Shown: piece by piece, positions 54,428 to 63,070 of the stretch
Layout of the letters: every line of letters begins with the position of its first letter
How positions within the stretch are numbered: the stretch's first letter is position 1
Source of the DNA: Mycetohabitans rhizoxinica HKI 454
Lineage (GTDB): Bacteria > Pseudomonadota > Gammaproteobacteria > Burkholderiales > Burkholderiaceae
Reading direction: 5' to 3'
Length of the DNA: 63,070 bases
Assembly: GCF_000198775.1 (NCBI RefSeq)
Contig: NC_014722.1
Location: 273,770 to 336,839 of the forward strand
Notes under the pieces: model-generated
The model's input: the letters and a program-made list of their open reading frames with translations, nothing else
The model's database searches: none
What the model was told of the DNA's origin: nothing
Made by a program: the position numbers and the translations under genes

Positions 54428-56164
54428 ATGAAAGCTTCGCGTTTTTTCATCGGCACGCTGAAGGAAGCGCCGGCCGATGCCGAGATCGTCAGTCATCAGT
54501 TGATGGTCAGGGCGGGGATGATTCGCCGCGTCGCCGGCGGTATCTACAACTACATGCCGATCGGGTTGCGCTCGATCCGCAAGGTGGAGGCGATCGTACG
54601 CGAGGAGATGAACCGCGCGGGTGCTGTCGAGCTGTTGATGCCAGCGGTGCAGCCGGCTGAGCTATGGCAGGAATCCAGCCGCTGGGAGCAATATGGCCCC
54701 GAATTGCTGCGGGTGAAGGACCGCCACGACCGCGACTTCGTCGTCGGACCGACGCATGAGGAAGTGGTCACCGATATCGCGCGCAAGGAGATTAAGAGCT
54801 ACCGCCAGATGCCGGTGAATTTTTACCAGGTGCAGACCAAGTTCCGCGATGAGATCCGCCCTAGGTTCGGCGTGATGCGGGGGCGCGAGTTCATCATGAA
54901 AGATGCGTATTCATTCGATCGCGACCGTGCTGGGCTGCAGCTATCGTACCAGAAGATGTACGACGCGTACGTGAGGATCTTCACGCGCCTGGGGCTCGAG
55001 TTCCGTGCGGTGGCAGCCGACAACGGCGCGATCGGTGGCACCGGATCGCACGAATTCCATGTGATTGCCGCGACCGGCGAGGATGCGATCGCGTATTGCC
55101 CGGGCTCGGATTATGCGGCCAATGTCGAGGCCGCCGAAGCCGTGTCATTGATCGCGTCACGCGCGGCGCCGAGCGAGCCGCTGACGAAGAAGGCCACGCC
55201 GGGTAAGGCGAAATGCGAGCAGGTGGCCGATTATCTGAGTATTGCGTTGGAGCGCACGATCAAGTCGATCGCGCTGGCCGTGGACAACGAGGGCGCCGAC
55301 CCGACGATTTGGCTGCTGCTGCTGCGCGGCGACCATGAACTGAACGAGATCAAGGCTGGCAAGATACCGGGGCTGGCCGGCTATCGGTTCGCCACCGAGC
55401 AGGAGATTGTCGATTGGTTCGGCGCGCCCCCCGGCTATTTGGGGCCGCTGAACACGCGCAAGCCGGTGAGGGTGGTCGCGGATCGTACCGTGGCAAACAT
55501 GAGCGACTTCGTCGTCGGCTCGAACGAGATGGGCTACCACACGACGGGGGTCAATTGGGGCCGTGACCTGCCGGAGCCGGAAGTGGCGGACTTGCGCAAC
55601 GTGCGCAAGGGTGACCCATCGCCGGATGGCCGCGGCGAGCTGGACCTATGCCGTGGCATCGAGGTCGGGCATGTGTTCCAGCTTGGCACAAAGTATTCGG
55701 AAGCCATGGGCGCGACGTTCCTGGACGAGAACGGCAAGCCGGCACCGATGATGATGGGGTGCTACGGGATCGGCATCACGCGGATCCTCGGCGCGGCGAT
55801 CGAGCAGAACTTCGACGAGCGCGGCATCATCTGGCCGGAGGCCATCGCGCCATTTCATCTGGTGCTGTGCCCGATGGGCTACGAGCGCAGCGACGCGGTG
55901 CGCGAGCAGGCGCACAAGCTCTATGACGAATTACTCGGCGCGGGTATGGACGTGATTCTGGACGACCGGGGCGAGCGTCCCGGCGTGATGTTCGCGGATT
56001 GGGAGTTGATCGGCGTGCCCCACCGGCTCGTGATTGGCGAGCGCGGCCTCAAGGAGGGCAAGATCGAGTATCAGGGCCGCCGCGATGTGGAGCCGACGCT
56101 ATTGCCGCTTGAACAGGCGGCAGCGTGGGTGGTCGAGCGGGTGCGCGCGGCACTGGCACGCTAA
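54428..56164 (+). CDS. proS: Proline--tRNA ligase
   Basis: Charges tRNA-Pro. 578 residues, class II, bacterial type with the editing domain inserted between motifs 2 and 3. Start [20 protein letters not shown] at ATG 54428 is the normal family start. Motif 2 [25 protein letters not shown] and motif 3 [15 protein letters not shown] are clear; an anticodon-binding domain follows. 12 nt before the marC-like gene. Confidence 0.98.
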   Translation: MKASRFFIGTLKEAPADAEIVSHQLMVRAGMIRRVAGGIYNYMPIGLRSIRKVEAIVREEMNRAGAVELLMPAVQPAELWQESSRWEQYGPELLRVKDRHDRDFVVGPTHEEVVTDIARKEIKSYRQMPVNFYQVQTKFRDEIRPRFGVMRGREFIMKDAYSFDRDRAGLQLSYQKMYDAYVRIFTRLGLEFRAVAADNGAIGGTGSHEFHVIAATGEDAIAYCPGSDYAANVEAAEAVSLIASRAAPSEPLTKKATPGKAKCEQVADYLSIALERTIKSIALAVDNEGADPTIWLLLLRGDHELNEIKAGKIPGLAGYRFATEQEIVDWFGAPPGYLGPLNTRKPVRVVADRTVANMSDFVVGSNEMGYHTTGVNWGRDLPEPEVADLRNVRKGDPSPDGRGELDLCRGIEVGHVFQLGTKYSEAMGATFLDENGKPAPMMMGCYGIGITRILGAAIEQNFDERGIIWPEAIAPFHLVLCPMGYERSDAVREQAHKLYDELLGAGMDVILDDRGERPGVMFADWELIGVPHRLVIGERGLKEGKIEYQGRRDVEPTLLPLEQAAAWVVERVRAALAR

Positions 56165-56176
56165 CGGACTGCAACT

Positions 56177-56773
56177 GTGCAATATACATTCTTATCCGCG
56201 ACGGTCCTGCTGATCCTGATCACGGATCCGCTGGGCAATATCCCATTATTTATCAACGTGTTGCGCAAGGTTGAGCGGCAGCGGCGCCCGAAGGTGATCC
56301 TGCGCGAAGTGACGATCGCGTTCGTTATCCTCCTGGTATTCATGATCGCCGGCGACGCGTTCCTGCGCATGATGCACCTGACGGATCTGTCGTTGCGGCT
56401 GGCGGGCGGGATCGTGCTGTTTCTGATCGCGCTTCGAATGATTTTCCCGCACGCGGAAGGTCCATCCGGCAGCGAGCCGCTCAGCGAGCCGCTGATCGTG
56501 CCGCTTGCGATTCCGGCGCTGGCGGGACCGTCAGCCATCGCGACCGTCATGCTGCTGACGTCGCATGCGCCGGGCAAGATGCTTGAATGGATCGGCGCGC
56601 TTACGGTGACGATGGCCGTGTGCGCGATCGTGCTGCTGCTGGCCGAGAAGATCCAGCGATGGATCGGCGTGCGCACCGTTGCAGCATTCGAGCGGTTGAT
56701 GGGGCTTGTGTTGGTCGCGATTTCGGTGGAGATGATCCTCGAGGGTATCCGGATCTTTGCGCGACAGCTTTAA
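56177..56773 (+). CDS. MarC-family integral membrane protein
   Basis: 198 residues with six predicted membrane helices and the MarC signatures ITDPLGNIPLFI near the start and PLAIPALAGPSAI in the middle. Function of the family is unknown despite the historical name. Starts at GTG 56177 (no ATG fits the first helix). Follows proS on the same strand by 12 nt and converges with the phosphoribosyltransferase. Confidence 0.9.
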   Translation: MQYTFLSATVLLILITDPLGNIPLFINVLRKVERQRRPKVILREVTIAFVILLVFMIAGDAFLRMMHLTDLSLRLAGGIVLFLIALRMIFPHAEGPSGSEPLSEPLIVPLAIPALAGPSAIATVMLLTSHAPGKMLEWIGALTVTMAVCAIVLLLAEKIQRWIGVRTVAAFERLMGLVLVAISVEMILEGIRIFARQL

Positions 56774-56826
56774 GAGTCGCGGTCCGACGCGAAACAGGCG
56801 GGCCGACGCGGTGGCCGGCACCGGGC

Positions 56827-57375
56827 TTAGGCGTCGCCTTTCAGCGCGCGGATCGCGGACAGGTTGCGCCAATACCCGTTGACGTCCATCCCGCAGCCGA
56901 ACACATAGCGGTCCGGCACTTGAACACCACAGAAATCGGGGCGCAGCGGCTTGGGCTTTGCAATGAGCTTCTCGCACAGCACCGCGCTGGCGAAGCGACG
57001 CGCGCCCTTCTCAATGATCCGGTCTCGGATCGCCGCCATCGTTTCGCCTTCGTCCAGGATGTCGTCGAGCACCAACACAACGCGGTCCTTGACTGATTCG
57101 GCGGGTGCCACGCGCCACTGCATATCATGGCCGCGCGTCGTGTTGCGATAGCGGGTCAGATGGATATAGTCGAACTCGAGCGGGAAGTTCAGATGCGGCA
57201 GCAGCATGCCGGTGAACACCGCGGCACCGCCCATCACGGACAGCACAAGCGGGAACTCGTCACGCATTGCGTCGTGGATTGCAACGGCCATCTGCTGGAT
57301 CGACGCCGCCACGTCAGCGGACGATACGATCTCCTCGGAGTGGCGGAAAATGTCTAGGGCTTCTTCGCGGTTCAT
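56827..57375 (-). CDS. Hypoxanthine-guanine phosphoribosyltransferase family protein
   Basis: Salvages purine bases by joining them to PRPP. 182 residues from ATG 57375 (MNREEALDIFRHSEEIV). PRPP-binding motif VVLVLDDILDEGETM is intact, preceded by the flexible-loop region FDYIHLTRYRNTTRG and followed by DFCGVQVPDRYVFGCGMDVNGYWRN. A 14-codon extension upstream is not used. Which base is preferred cannot be told from sequence. Confidence 0.93.
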   Translation of the reverse strand: MNREEALDIFRHSEEIVSSADVAASIQQMAVAIHDAMRDEFPLVLSVMGGAAVFTGMLLPHLNFPLEFDYIHLTRYRNTTRGHDMQWRVAPAESVKDRVVLVLDDILDEGETMAAIRDRIIEKGARRFASAVLCEKLIAKPKPLRPDFCGVQVPDRYVFGCGMDVNGYWRNLSAIRALKGDA

Positions 57376-57475
57376 CGGGATCTTGGCGAGGGGCCTAATA
57401 GAGAGTGTGTGAATCAAAAAACGGCGCGGGCTCCGCAGAGAAAACCCGCGATGGTAGCCGCCGTGTCGGCTTGGC

Positions 57476-58843
57476 TCAGCGCAGCCCGGGCAACATGCCT
57501 TTCATGCCGCGCATCATTTTTTGCAGGTTGCCGCCCTTGAGCTTCTTCATCATGCCGCGCATCTGTTCGAACTGATTGAGCATCCGGTTGACCTCCTGCA
57601 CCTGCACGCCGGCGCCGGTCGCGATGCGTCGCTTGCGGCTTGCTTTGATCAGTTCCGGCTTGGCGCGCTCGGCCGGCGTCATCGAATTGATGATGCCTTC
57701 CATGCGGTGCATCTGCTTTTCGGCCTGAGACATGTCGGCGTTGCCAGCGGCCTGCTGGAATTGCGCCGGCAGCTTGTCCATTAGCATCGATAAGCCGCCC
57801 ATTTTCTTCATTTGCGACAGTTGGGCGCGGAAGTCGTTCAGGTCGAAAGCGCCGCCTTTCTTCACCTTTTCGGCGAGCTTCTGCGCGGCCTGGACGTCCA
57901 CGCCGCGCTGCGCCTCCTCGACCAGCGCCAGGATGTCTCCCATGCCCAGGATTCGGTTGGCCATCCGTTCCGGGTAGAACGTCTCTAGGCCATCGAGTTT
58001 CTCGCCGACGCCGACGAACTTGATCGGCCGGCCCGTCACGTGGCGCACCGACAACGCCGCGCCGCCGCGCGAGTCGCCATCGAGCTTGGTCAGCACGACG
58101 CCGGTGAGCGGTAGCGCGTCATTGAAGGCCTTCGCAGTATTGACCGCGTCCTGGCCGAGCATCGCATCGACGACGAACAGCGTCTCGGCCGGCTTGAGTT
58201 GCGCGTGCAACGCGGCGATTTCCTGCATCATCGCCTCATCGATGCCGAGCCGACCCGCCGTGTCCACGATCAATACGTCATGGTAGTGTCGCTTGGCCCA
58301 GTCCAATGCGTCCCGCGCGATATCCAGCGGCTTTTGGTCAGGTTGGGACGGGAAGAAATCCGCGCCGACTTGCTCGGTGACGGTTTTCAGCTGCGCGATC
58401 GCCGCGGGTCGGTAGACGTCGCACGACACGGTGAGGACTTTCTTCTTCTGCATCTCGCGCAGCAGCTTGGCCAACTTGCCGACCGTCGTGGTCTTGCCGG
58501 CGCCCTGCAGGCCCGCCATTAAGATCACTGCTGGCGGCGTGACTGCCAGGTTCAACTCGGCCGCTTTGCCTTCGTAGTCGCCGCCGATCACCGCGGTCAG
58601 TTCGCGTTGCACGACACCGACCAGCGCCTGGCCGGGGGTCAAGCTGCTGATCACTTCCTCACCGAGCGCCTTTTCTCGAACCTTCGCGATAAACTCGCGC
58701 ACGACCGGCAGCGCGACGTCTGCCTCGAGCAGGGCCAGGCGCACCTCGCGCAGCATCTCTTGCGTGTTGGCCTCGGTGAGCCGGGCTTCGCCGCGTAGCG
58801 TCTTCACGACGCGCGCCATACGTTGTGTGAGATTGTCGAGCAT
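57476..58843 (-). CDS. ffh: Signal recognition particle protein Ffh
   Basis: Binds 4.5S RNA and signal sequences of membrane proteins and delivers them to FtsY. 455 residues from ATG 58843 (MLDNLTQRMARVVKTLRG), with N domain, G domain (LQGAGKTTTVGKLAKLL; DTAGRLGIDEAMMQE; TKLDGDSRGGAAL) and a Met-rich M domain ending MKGMLPGLR. Confidence 0.98.
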   Translation of the reverse strand: MLDNLTQRMARVVKTLRGEARLTEANTQEMLREVRLALLEADVALPVVREFIAKVREKALGEEVISSLTPGQALVGVVQRELTAVIGGDYEGKAAELNLAVTPPAVILMAGLQGAGKTTTVGKLAKLLREMQKKKVLTVSCDVYRPAAIAQLKTVTEQVGADFFPSQPDQKPLDIARDALDWAKRHYHDVLIVDTAGRLGIDEAMMQEIAALHAQLKPAETLFVVDAMLGQDAVNTAKAFNDALPLTGVVLTKLDGDSRGGAALSVRHVTGRPIKFVGVGEKLDGLETFYPERMANRILGMGDILALVEEAQRGVDVQAAQKLAEKVKKGGAFDLNDFRAQLSQMKKMGGLSMLMDKLPAQFQQAAGNADMSQAEKQMHRMEGIINSMTPAERAKPELIKASRKRRIATGAGVQVQEVNRMLNQFEQMRGMMKKLKGGNLQKMMRGMKGMLPGLR

Positions 58844-58971
58844 GGAAGTGACGTGCGATTCGCCGCGCCTCGACGCGAGCCCGGGCGGGTGACGCGGTCC
58901 GGGTGCATCAAGACGCACGGGGGCAGCGGGATCCGGGCCGGCGGCGGGGCGCTAGTGTAAACTGAATAACT

Positions 58972-59898
58972 ATGCACATTGTACTGTATGCCCTCACTGC
59001 GCTTCTGTATGGCGGCCTTGGCGTCGCCGCCTGGCGCTCGTATCGGCACGCGCATCCGCACGGCACGCTGCTGGCTACGGCGCCGGCAGCCGCGTTGGCG
59101 GCGGCGCCCGGCCGCGTCGCTGGCACCGGCACGTCACCGGTGGCGCGCGCGATGCTGTTCGCCGCGCTGGTGCTGCACGGGGTGCTGCTGCATATGACGA
59201 TCTTCCCGGCCGACGCGATGGTGTTCGGCTTCGCATTCGCGTTGTCGGCGATGCTGTGGCTTGGCGCGGGCATCTACTGGATCGAGAGTTTCTTTTTTCG
59301 GCTCGACGGGCTGCGACTGTTGTTGATGCCGATTGCCTGCGTGGCTACGCTGCTGCCGCTGCTGTTCGGCGGCGTCCATGTACTGGCCTATGCGGCGGAT
59401 CCGCTGTTCAAGGTCCACTTTGTGTTGGCTAATGTCGCGTATGGGTTGCTGGCGATCGCCGCGTTGCATGCGATTCTGATGTTGCTGGTCGAGCGCCGGC
59501 TGCACGCACTTCGCGGCGTGGCCGGACGGCGCACGCCGGGGCCGCCCGCGCGTGACTGGTTATCGAGTTGGTTTGATACGCTGCCCCCGTTGTTGACGCT
59601 GGAAAAGTTGCTGTTCCGCCTGATCGCCGCGGGTTTCGTGCTGCTAACACTGGCGTTGATCAGCGGCGTGTGGTTCAGCGAGCAACTGATCGCCCAGGCC
59701 ATCAAGCTGGATCACAAGACCGTGTTCGCGTTCGTATCGTGGATCATGTTCGGCGCGTTGCTAGTGGGCCGTCATCGGCGCGGCTGGCGCGGTCGCACCG
59801 CGTTGCGTTGGGTGCTGGCATCGTTCGCGGCGCTGCTGCTCGCATATGTCGGCAGTCGCTTCGTGCTGGAAGTGCTGTTGCATCGCGCGGTGGTCTGA
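58972..59898 (+). CDS. CcsA/HemX-type cytochrome c assembly membrane protein
   Basis: Integral membrane protein of 308 residues with about eight helices. The segment with HVLAYAADPLFKVHFVLANVAYGLLAIAALHAILM carries the spaced His residues and the family-like pattern of CcsA/YpjD proteins thought to handle heme. Exact role unknown. Divergent from ffh, followed 59 nt later by a PP0621-like gene. Confidence 0.85.
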   Translation: MHIVLYALTALLYGGLGVAAWRSYRHAHPHGTLLATAPAAALAAAPGRVAGTGTSPVARAMLFAALVLHGVLLHMTIFPADAMVFGFAFALSAMLWLGAGIYWIESFFFRLDGLRLLLMPIACVATLLPLLFGGVHVLAYAADPLFKVHFVLANVAYGLLAIAALHAILMLLVERRLHALRGVAGRRTPGPPARDWLSSWFDTLPPLLTLEKLLFRLIAAGFVLLTLALISGVWFSEQLIAQAIKLDHKTVFAFVSWIMFGALLVGRHRRGWRGRTALRWVLASFAALLLAYVGSRFVLEVLLHRAVV

Positions 59899-59957
59899 TT
59901 GACGCAGTCGGCTCGCGTCGACATTCGAATCGTTTCCTGTGTGCTTATTCGTTCGTC

Positions 59958-60299
59958 ATGGCCCGCATCCTCTTTTGGCTTTTTGTGATTCTCGCCATCC
60001 AGTGGCTGTGGCGCCAGGTCGCGCGTCGTGATCGGGCGCACGTCAGCCACGGATCCGAGGCGGGACGGGAATCCACGCGCCCGCAGGCCAACCGTAGTCG
60101 CGCCGATGGCGCGACCGGCACGCGGCGCACCGGCGGTGCCGGTGGCGGCGCGCTGCCAGAGGCCATCGTGCGCTGCGCACAGTGCGGCGTACACGTACCG
60201 GTGAGCGAGACGGTGTCGGTAGAGGGCCAGCGCTTTTGTTCCAACGAGCATGCTGCCCGCTACGCGGCTCGGTCAGCCAGGCGCGATAATGCGCGGTGA
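59958..60299 (+). CDS. PP0621-family small membrane protein with Cys motif
   Basis: 113 residues from ATG 59958: one N-terminal membrane helix (ILFWLFVILAIQWLWRQV), a basic Gly/Arg-rich linker and a C-terminal zinc-ribbon-like part with CAQCGVHVPVSE and FCSNEHAARYA. Family of unknown function, usually found next to ccsA-like and ampD genes in betaproteobacteria, as here. Confidence 0.8.
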   Translation: MARILFWLFVILAIQWLWRQVARRDRAHVSHGSEAGRESTRPQANRSRADGATGTRRTGGAGGGALPEAIVRCAQCGVHVPVSETVSVEGQRFCSNEHAARYAARSARRDNAR

Positions 60300-60306
60300 G
60301 CGGGCG

Positions 60307-61017
60307 ATGTGCGCGACGCAGCGATCCGTAAACGACGACGCGGCGGCAACGAGCTGCGCGGTGTGTCCGACGACTGGCTCGATGACTGCCTCGATGACTG
60401 GCCTGGCGGCGGGCATGCCGCCGGGCGAGGGCGCCGCAGTGCCGGCGCGCATCGTGGTCGATGGGCTAGGGTGGGCTCGGCCCGCCCAGCACACGCCATG
60501 CGCGAATTGCGATGCGCGCCCCACAGGCGTTGAGCCGACGCTCGTGGTGGTGCACAACATTAGTTTGCCGCCGGGACAGTTCGGCGGTGACGCGGTGGCG
60601 GCGCTGTTCCTCAACCAACTCGATTGCGACGCGCACCCGTACTACACGCGACTGCGCGGGCTGCGCGTATCGGCGCACTTTTTCGTGCGGCGGGACGGCA
60701 AATTGCTGCAATTCGTCTCGTGCAATGAGCGCGCGTGGCATGCTGGCGCGTCGAATTTCGCCGGCCGCGAGCGCTGCAACGATTTTTCGATTGGTATCGA
60801 ACTAGAGGGCTCGGACGAGCACGTGTTCGAGGCGCCGCAGTACGACACGCTGACGCGCTTGTGCGCTGCACTGTGTGAGCGTTATCCCATCACCGCGCTG
60901 GCCGGCCATGCGGACATCGCGCCGGGTCGCAAGACCGACCCGGGGCCGCATTTCGACTGGCATCGGTTGCGCGCGCAGCTTGCGCTGCCGGCGACGTTTT
61001 TTCCCTATCTGCGCTGA
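60307..61017 (+). CDS. ampD: 1,6-anhydro-N-acetylmuramyl-L-alanine amidase AmpD
   Basis: Cytoplasmic zinc amidase that recycles anhydro-muropeptides and so keeps beta-lactamase induction low in bacteria with AmpR. The amidase_2 core begins at VVDGLGWARPAQH; conserved VVHNISLPPGQFGG, RVSAHFFVRRDG, the zinc His residues, ERCNDFSIGIELEG and HADIAPGRKTDPGPHFDW are all present. I start at ATG 60307 (236 residues); 60289 is possible and would overlap the upstream gene. The first about 50 residues have no counterpart in E. coli AmpD. No ampG or ampC nearby. Confidence 0.93.
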   Translation: MCATQRSVNDDAAATSCAVCPTTGSMTASMTGLAAGMPPGEGAAVPARIVVDGLGWARPAQHTPCANCDARPTGVEPTLVVVHNISLPPGQFGGDAVAALFLNQLDCDAHPYYTRLRGLRVSAHFFVRRDGKLLQFVSCNERAWHAGASNFAGRERCNDFSIGIELEGSDEHVFEAPQYDTLTRLCAALCERYPITALAGHADIAPGRKTDPGPHFDWHRLRAQLALPATFFPYLR

Positions 61018-61363
61018 ACGTGTTGCGCGCAGCTGCACACCGCGACGGCAGGGCGTGCGGCGTGTCTGCGCTGGCGTGGCGGCGAGCCCGCAACCGGCGG
61101 TGCATGCCGAAAAGTCAAGTCTCCGGATGCAAATTTATTCGTGGAATCTGGGGCAAATTTCCACTATAGTTGGTGTGAGGCGGCAGCGCCGCTACTAGAT
61201 ATTGTGGTTTTCTGCGGCGCTTCATTTCCAGCGACAGCGCCGCATCGCCTTCTCAGACATCGTTTTTCGGGGCGCCGCGGCACGGTGCCAATACGCTGTG
61301 CCACGCCCCGCTCGTTTCAAGAACGCGGATTCACCGCACGACACAAGATCAGGAGCTTTGCCC
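61018..61363. other. ampD-nrdA intergenic region
   Basis: 346 bp with no gene. It holds the pair of NrdR boxes described separately, and GCGGCAGCGCCGC-type short inverted repeats. The nrdA ribosome-binding site AGGAG is at 61351-61355. Confidence 0.6.
61161..61207 (+). promoter_or_regulatory. Tandem NrdR boxes upstream of nrdA
   Basis: Two boxes, CCACTATAGTTGGTGT (61161-61176) and CTACTAGATATTGTGG (61192-61207), each match 12 of 16 positions of ACACTATATATTGTGT, a typical NrdR box. Their starts are 31 bp apart, three helical turns, as known for NrdR sites in front of ribonucleotide reductase genes. Box 1 also contains a TATAGT that could be the -10 element. Confidence 0.75.
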
Positions 61364-63070
61364 ATGCAAACCACCGAGAACGTCACGTCCCAACAGCCCA
61401 GTGCCGCAGCCGGCTTGCCGCATGGCGGTGGCGCTGCGCACGGCGCGCGCGCATTGGCGCCGCAGGCGACGCTTGCCGACTACAAGGTCATTCGCCGCAA
61501 CGGGAGTGTGGTGTCGTTCGAGCCGTCTAAGATCGCGATCGCAGTGACCAAGGCTTTCCTCGCCGTCAATGGCGGTCAGGGCGCCGCGTCGGCACGCGTG
61601 CGCGAATCGGTTGAGACGCTGACGCAGGCGGTCGTGCGTGCGCTCGTGCGCAGCCGGCCGAACGGCGGCACGTTCCATATCGAAGACATTCAAGACCAGG
61701 TCGAACTCGCACTGATGCGGGCCGGCGAGCACAATGTCGCTCGCGCCTATGTGCTGTATCGTGAGAAACGCGCTGCGGAGCGCGCGCACGAGGTGGCGCA
61801 GCAACCGGCACAAGGCGGGTTGAACGTCAATGACAACGGCATCGTGCGCCCGCTGGACCTTGCCGCGTTGCGCAACGTGATCACGGCCGCTTGCGACGGG
61901 CTCGGCGAAGCGGTCAGCGCGGAGCCGATCGTTGCCGAAACGGTCAAGAATCTCTACGACGGCGTGCCGTTGTCGCAGGTCTACGACTCGGCAATCCTCG
62001 CTGCGCGCACAATGATCGAGAAGGAGCCGGCCTACAGCCAGGTCACCGCGCGGCTGCTGCTGCATACAATCCGCCGCGAGATCCTGGGTGAAGAGGTGCT
62101 GCAGTCCGAGATGGGCGCGCGCTATGCAGAGTACTTTCCGCAATTCTTGAAGCGAGGCGTCGAGGCTGAGTTGCTCGACGAGAAGCTGCTGCAATTCGAC
62201 TTGAAGAAGTTGGGTGACGCGCTGGATGCGTCGCGCGATCTGAAATTCGGCTACCTCGGGCTGCAGACGCTGTACGACCGTTACTTCCTGCACGTGGACG
62301 GGCAGCGCATTGAAATGCCGCAGGCCTTTTTCATGCGGGTGGCGATGGGGCTCGCGCTGAACGAAATCGACCGCGAGGCGCGGGCGATCGAGTTCTACAA
62401 TGTGCTGTCCACGTTCGATTTCATGAGCTCGACGCCGACGCTGTTCAATTCTGGTACGCGCCGCTCGCAACTGTCGTCGTGCTACCTGACGACCGTCGCG
62501 GACGACCTGGAGGGCATCTACGAGGCACTGAAGGAAAACGCGCTATTGTCCAAGTTCGCCGGCGGGCTCGGCAACGACTGGACCCGCGTGCGTGCGCTTG
62601 GCTCGCACATCAAGGGCACCAACGGCAAGTCGCAGGGCGTGGTGCCGTTCCTGAAGGTCGTCAATGACACGGCAGTCGCGGTCAACCAGGGGGGCAAGCG
62701 CAAGGGCGCGGTATGTGCGTACCTCGAAACCTGGCATTTGGACATCGAGGAGTTTCTCGAGCTGCGCAAGAACACCGGCGATGATCGTCGCCGCACGCAC
62801 GACATGAACACCGCGAACTGGATCCCGGATCTGTTCATGAAGCGAGTGATCGAGGGGGGCGACTGGACGCTGTTCTCGCCATCGAGCTGCCCGGACCTGC
62901 ATGACAAGTTCGGCGCCGAGTTCGAACAGGCGTATGTCGCGTACGAGGAGAAGGCCGCGCGCGGCGAATTGAAGCTGTTCAAGAAGATTCCGGCCGCGCA
63001 ACTGTGGCGCAAGATGCTCGGGATGCTGTTCGAGACCGGCCACCCCTGGATTACATTCAAGGATCCGTGC
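61364..63070 (+). CDS. nrdA: Ribonucleoside-diphosphate reductase alpha subunit (partial, runs off the window)
   Basis: Class I reductase large subunit that makes deoxyribonucleotides. ATG 61364 has AGGAG eight nt upstream. The first 569 residues are present without a stop. A low-complexity N terminus of about 35 residues comes first, then the ATP-cone (DYKVIRRNGSVVSFEPSKI), a helical domain, and the start of the barrel: STPTLFNSGTRRSQLSSCYL with the active-site Cys, GGLGNDWTRVRALG and KRKGAVCAYLETWHLD. The catalytic C-terminal part lies beyond 63070. Confidence 0.97.
   Translation, partial: MQTTENVTSQQPSAAAGLPHGGGAAHGARALAPQATLADYKVIRRNGSVVSFEPSKIAIAVTKAFLAVNGGQGAASARVRESVETLTQAVVRALVRSRPNGGTFHIEDIQDQVELALMRAGEHNVARAYVLYREKRAAERAHEVAQQPAQGGLNVNDNGIVRPLDLAALRNVITAACDGLGEAVSAEPIVAETVKNLYDGVPLSQVYDSAILAARTMIEKEPAYSQVTARLLLHTIRREILGEEVLQSEMGARYAEYFPQFLKRGVEAELLDEKLLQFDLKKLGDALDASRDLKFGYLGLQTLYDRYFLHVDGQRIEMPQAFFMRVAMGLALNEIDREARAIEFYNVLSTFDFMSSTPTLFNSGTRRSQLSSCYLTTVADDLEGIYEALKENALLSKFAGGLGNDWTRVRALGSHIKGTNGKSQGVVPFLKVVNDTAVAVNQGGKRKGAVCAYLETWHLDIEEFLELRKNTGDDRRRTHDMNTANWIPDLFMKRVIEGGDWTLFSPSSCPDLHDKFGAEFEQAYVAYEEKAARGELKLFKKIPAAQLWRKMLGMLFETGHPWITFKDPC

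Overview
The window is a GC-rich betaproteobacterial chromosome segment. The murein/division (dcw) cluster order, the porin type, and the blocks around secA-argJ-coaE-pilDCB and ispB-rplU-rpmA-obg-proB all point to the Burkholderiaceae. A giant serine-rich surface protein full of eukaryote-like short motifs makes a host-associated member plausible. I suspect the endofungal genus Mycetohabitans (formerly Burkholderia rhizoxinica), but that is inference from gene content and memory, not from a search.

Layout. 1-3203: end of an rRNA operon (23S, 5S, terminator). 3326-4549: an M20 amidohydrolase on the minus strand. 5153-10783: one 1876-residue protein with a signal peptide, three families of internal tandem repeats and a YadA-type C-terminal outer-membrane anchor, so a probable trimeric autotransporter. 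11081-15084: fadD, a general porin and coq7. 15447-34298: the complete dcw cluster, from a promoter with an MraZ operator through mraZ, rsmH, ftsL, ftsI, murE, murF, mraY, murD, ftsW, murG, murC, ddlB, ftsQ, ftsA and ftsZ to lpxC. Most of its genes are linked by ATGA overlaps, which suggests translational coupling of murein precursor synthesis with septum assembly. 34306-42369: dciA-like, secA, argJ, a DUF815 ATPase, a mutT-like Nudix gene, yacG, zapD and coaE. 42372-46141: pilD, pilC and pilB of the type IV pilus/type II secretion family, with no pilin gene in the window. 46204-47520: a CNNM/CorC-type membrane protein. 47541-48367: two small coupled genes that look like the remnant of an integrated element, lying just downstream of a tRNA-Pro(CGG) gene. 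48398-60299: ispB, rplU-rpmA, obg, proB, a CNP1-like lipoprotein, rppH, proS, marC-like, a purine phosphoribosyltransferase, ffh, a CcsA-like gene and a PP0621-like gene. 60307-63070: ampD, then the 5' part of nrdA behind a tandem pair of NrdR boxes.

Most of the window is well-conserved housekeeping DNA. The exception is the 5153-10783 gene. Its N-terminal third carries fourteen tandem copies of a basic-R-W-D-V-K-P-P-G motif that resembles the UHM-ligand motif (ULM) of eukaryotic splicing factors (U2AF65, SF1, SF3b155). The next sections carry RSxSxP and RRxS motifs typical of 14-3-3 and basophilic-kinase sites. A surface-anchored, many-valent display of such motifs on a bacterium living in a eukaryotic cytosol would be a new kind of host-interaction system, and it is the main lead here.
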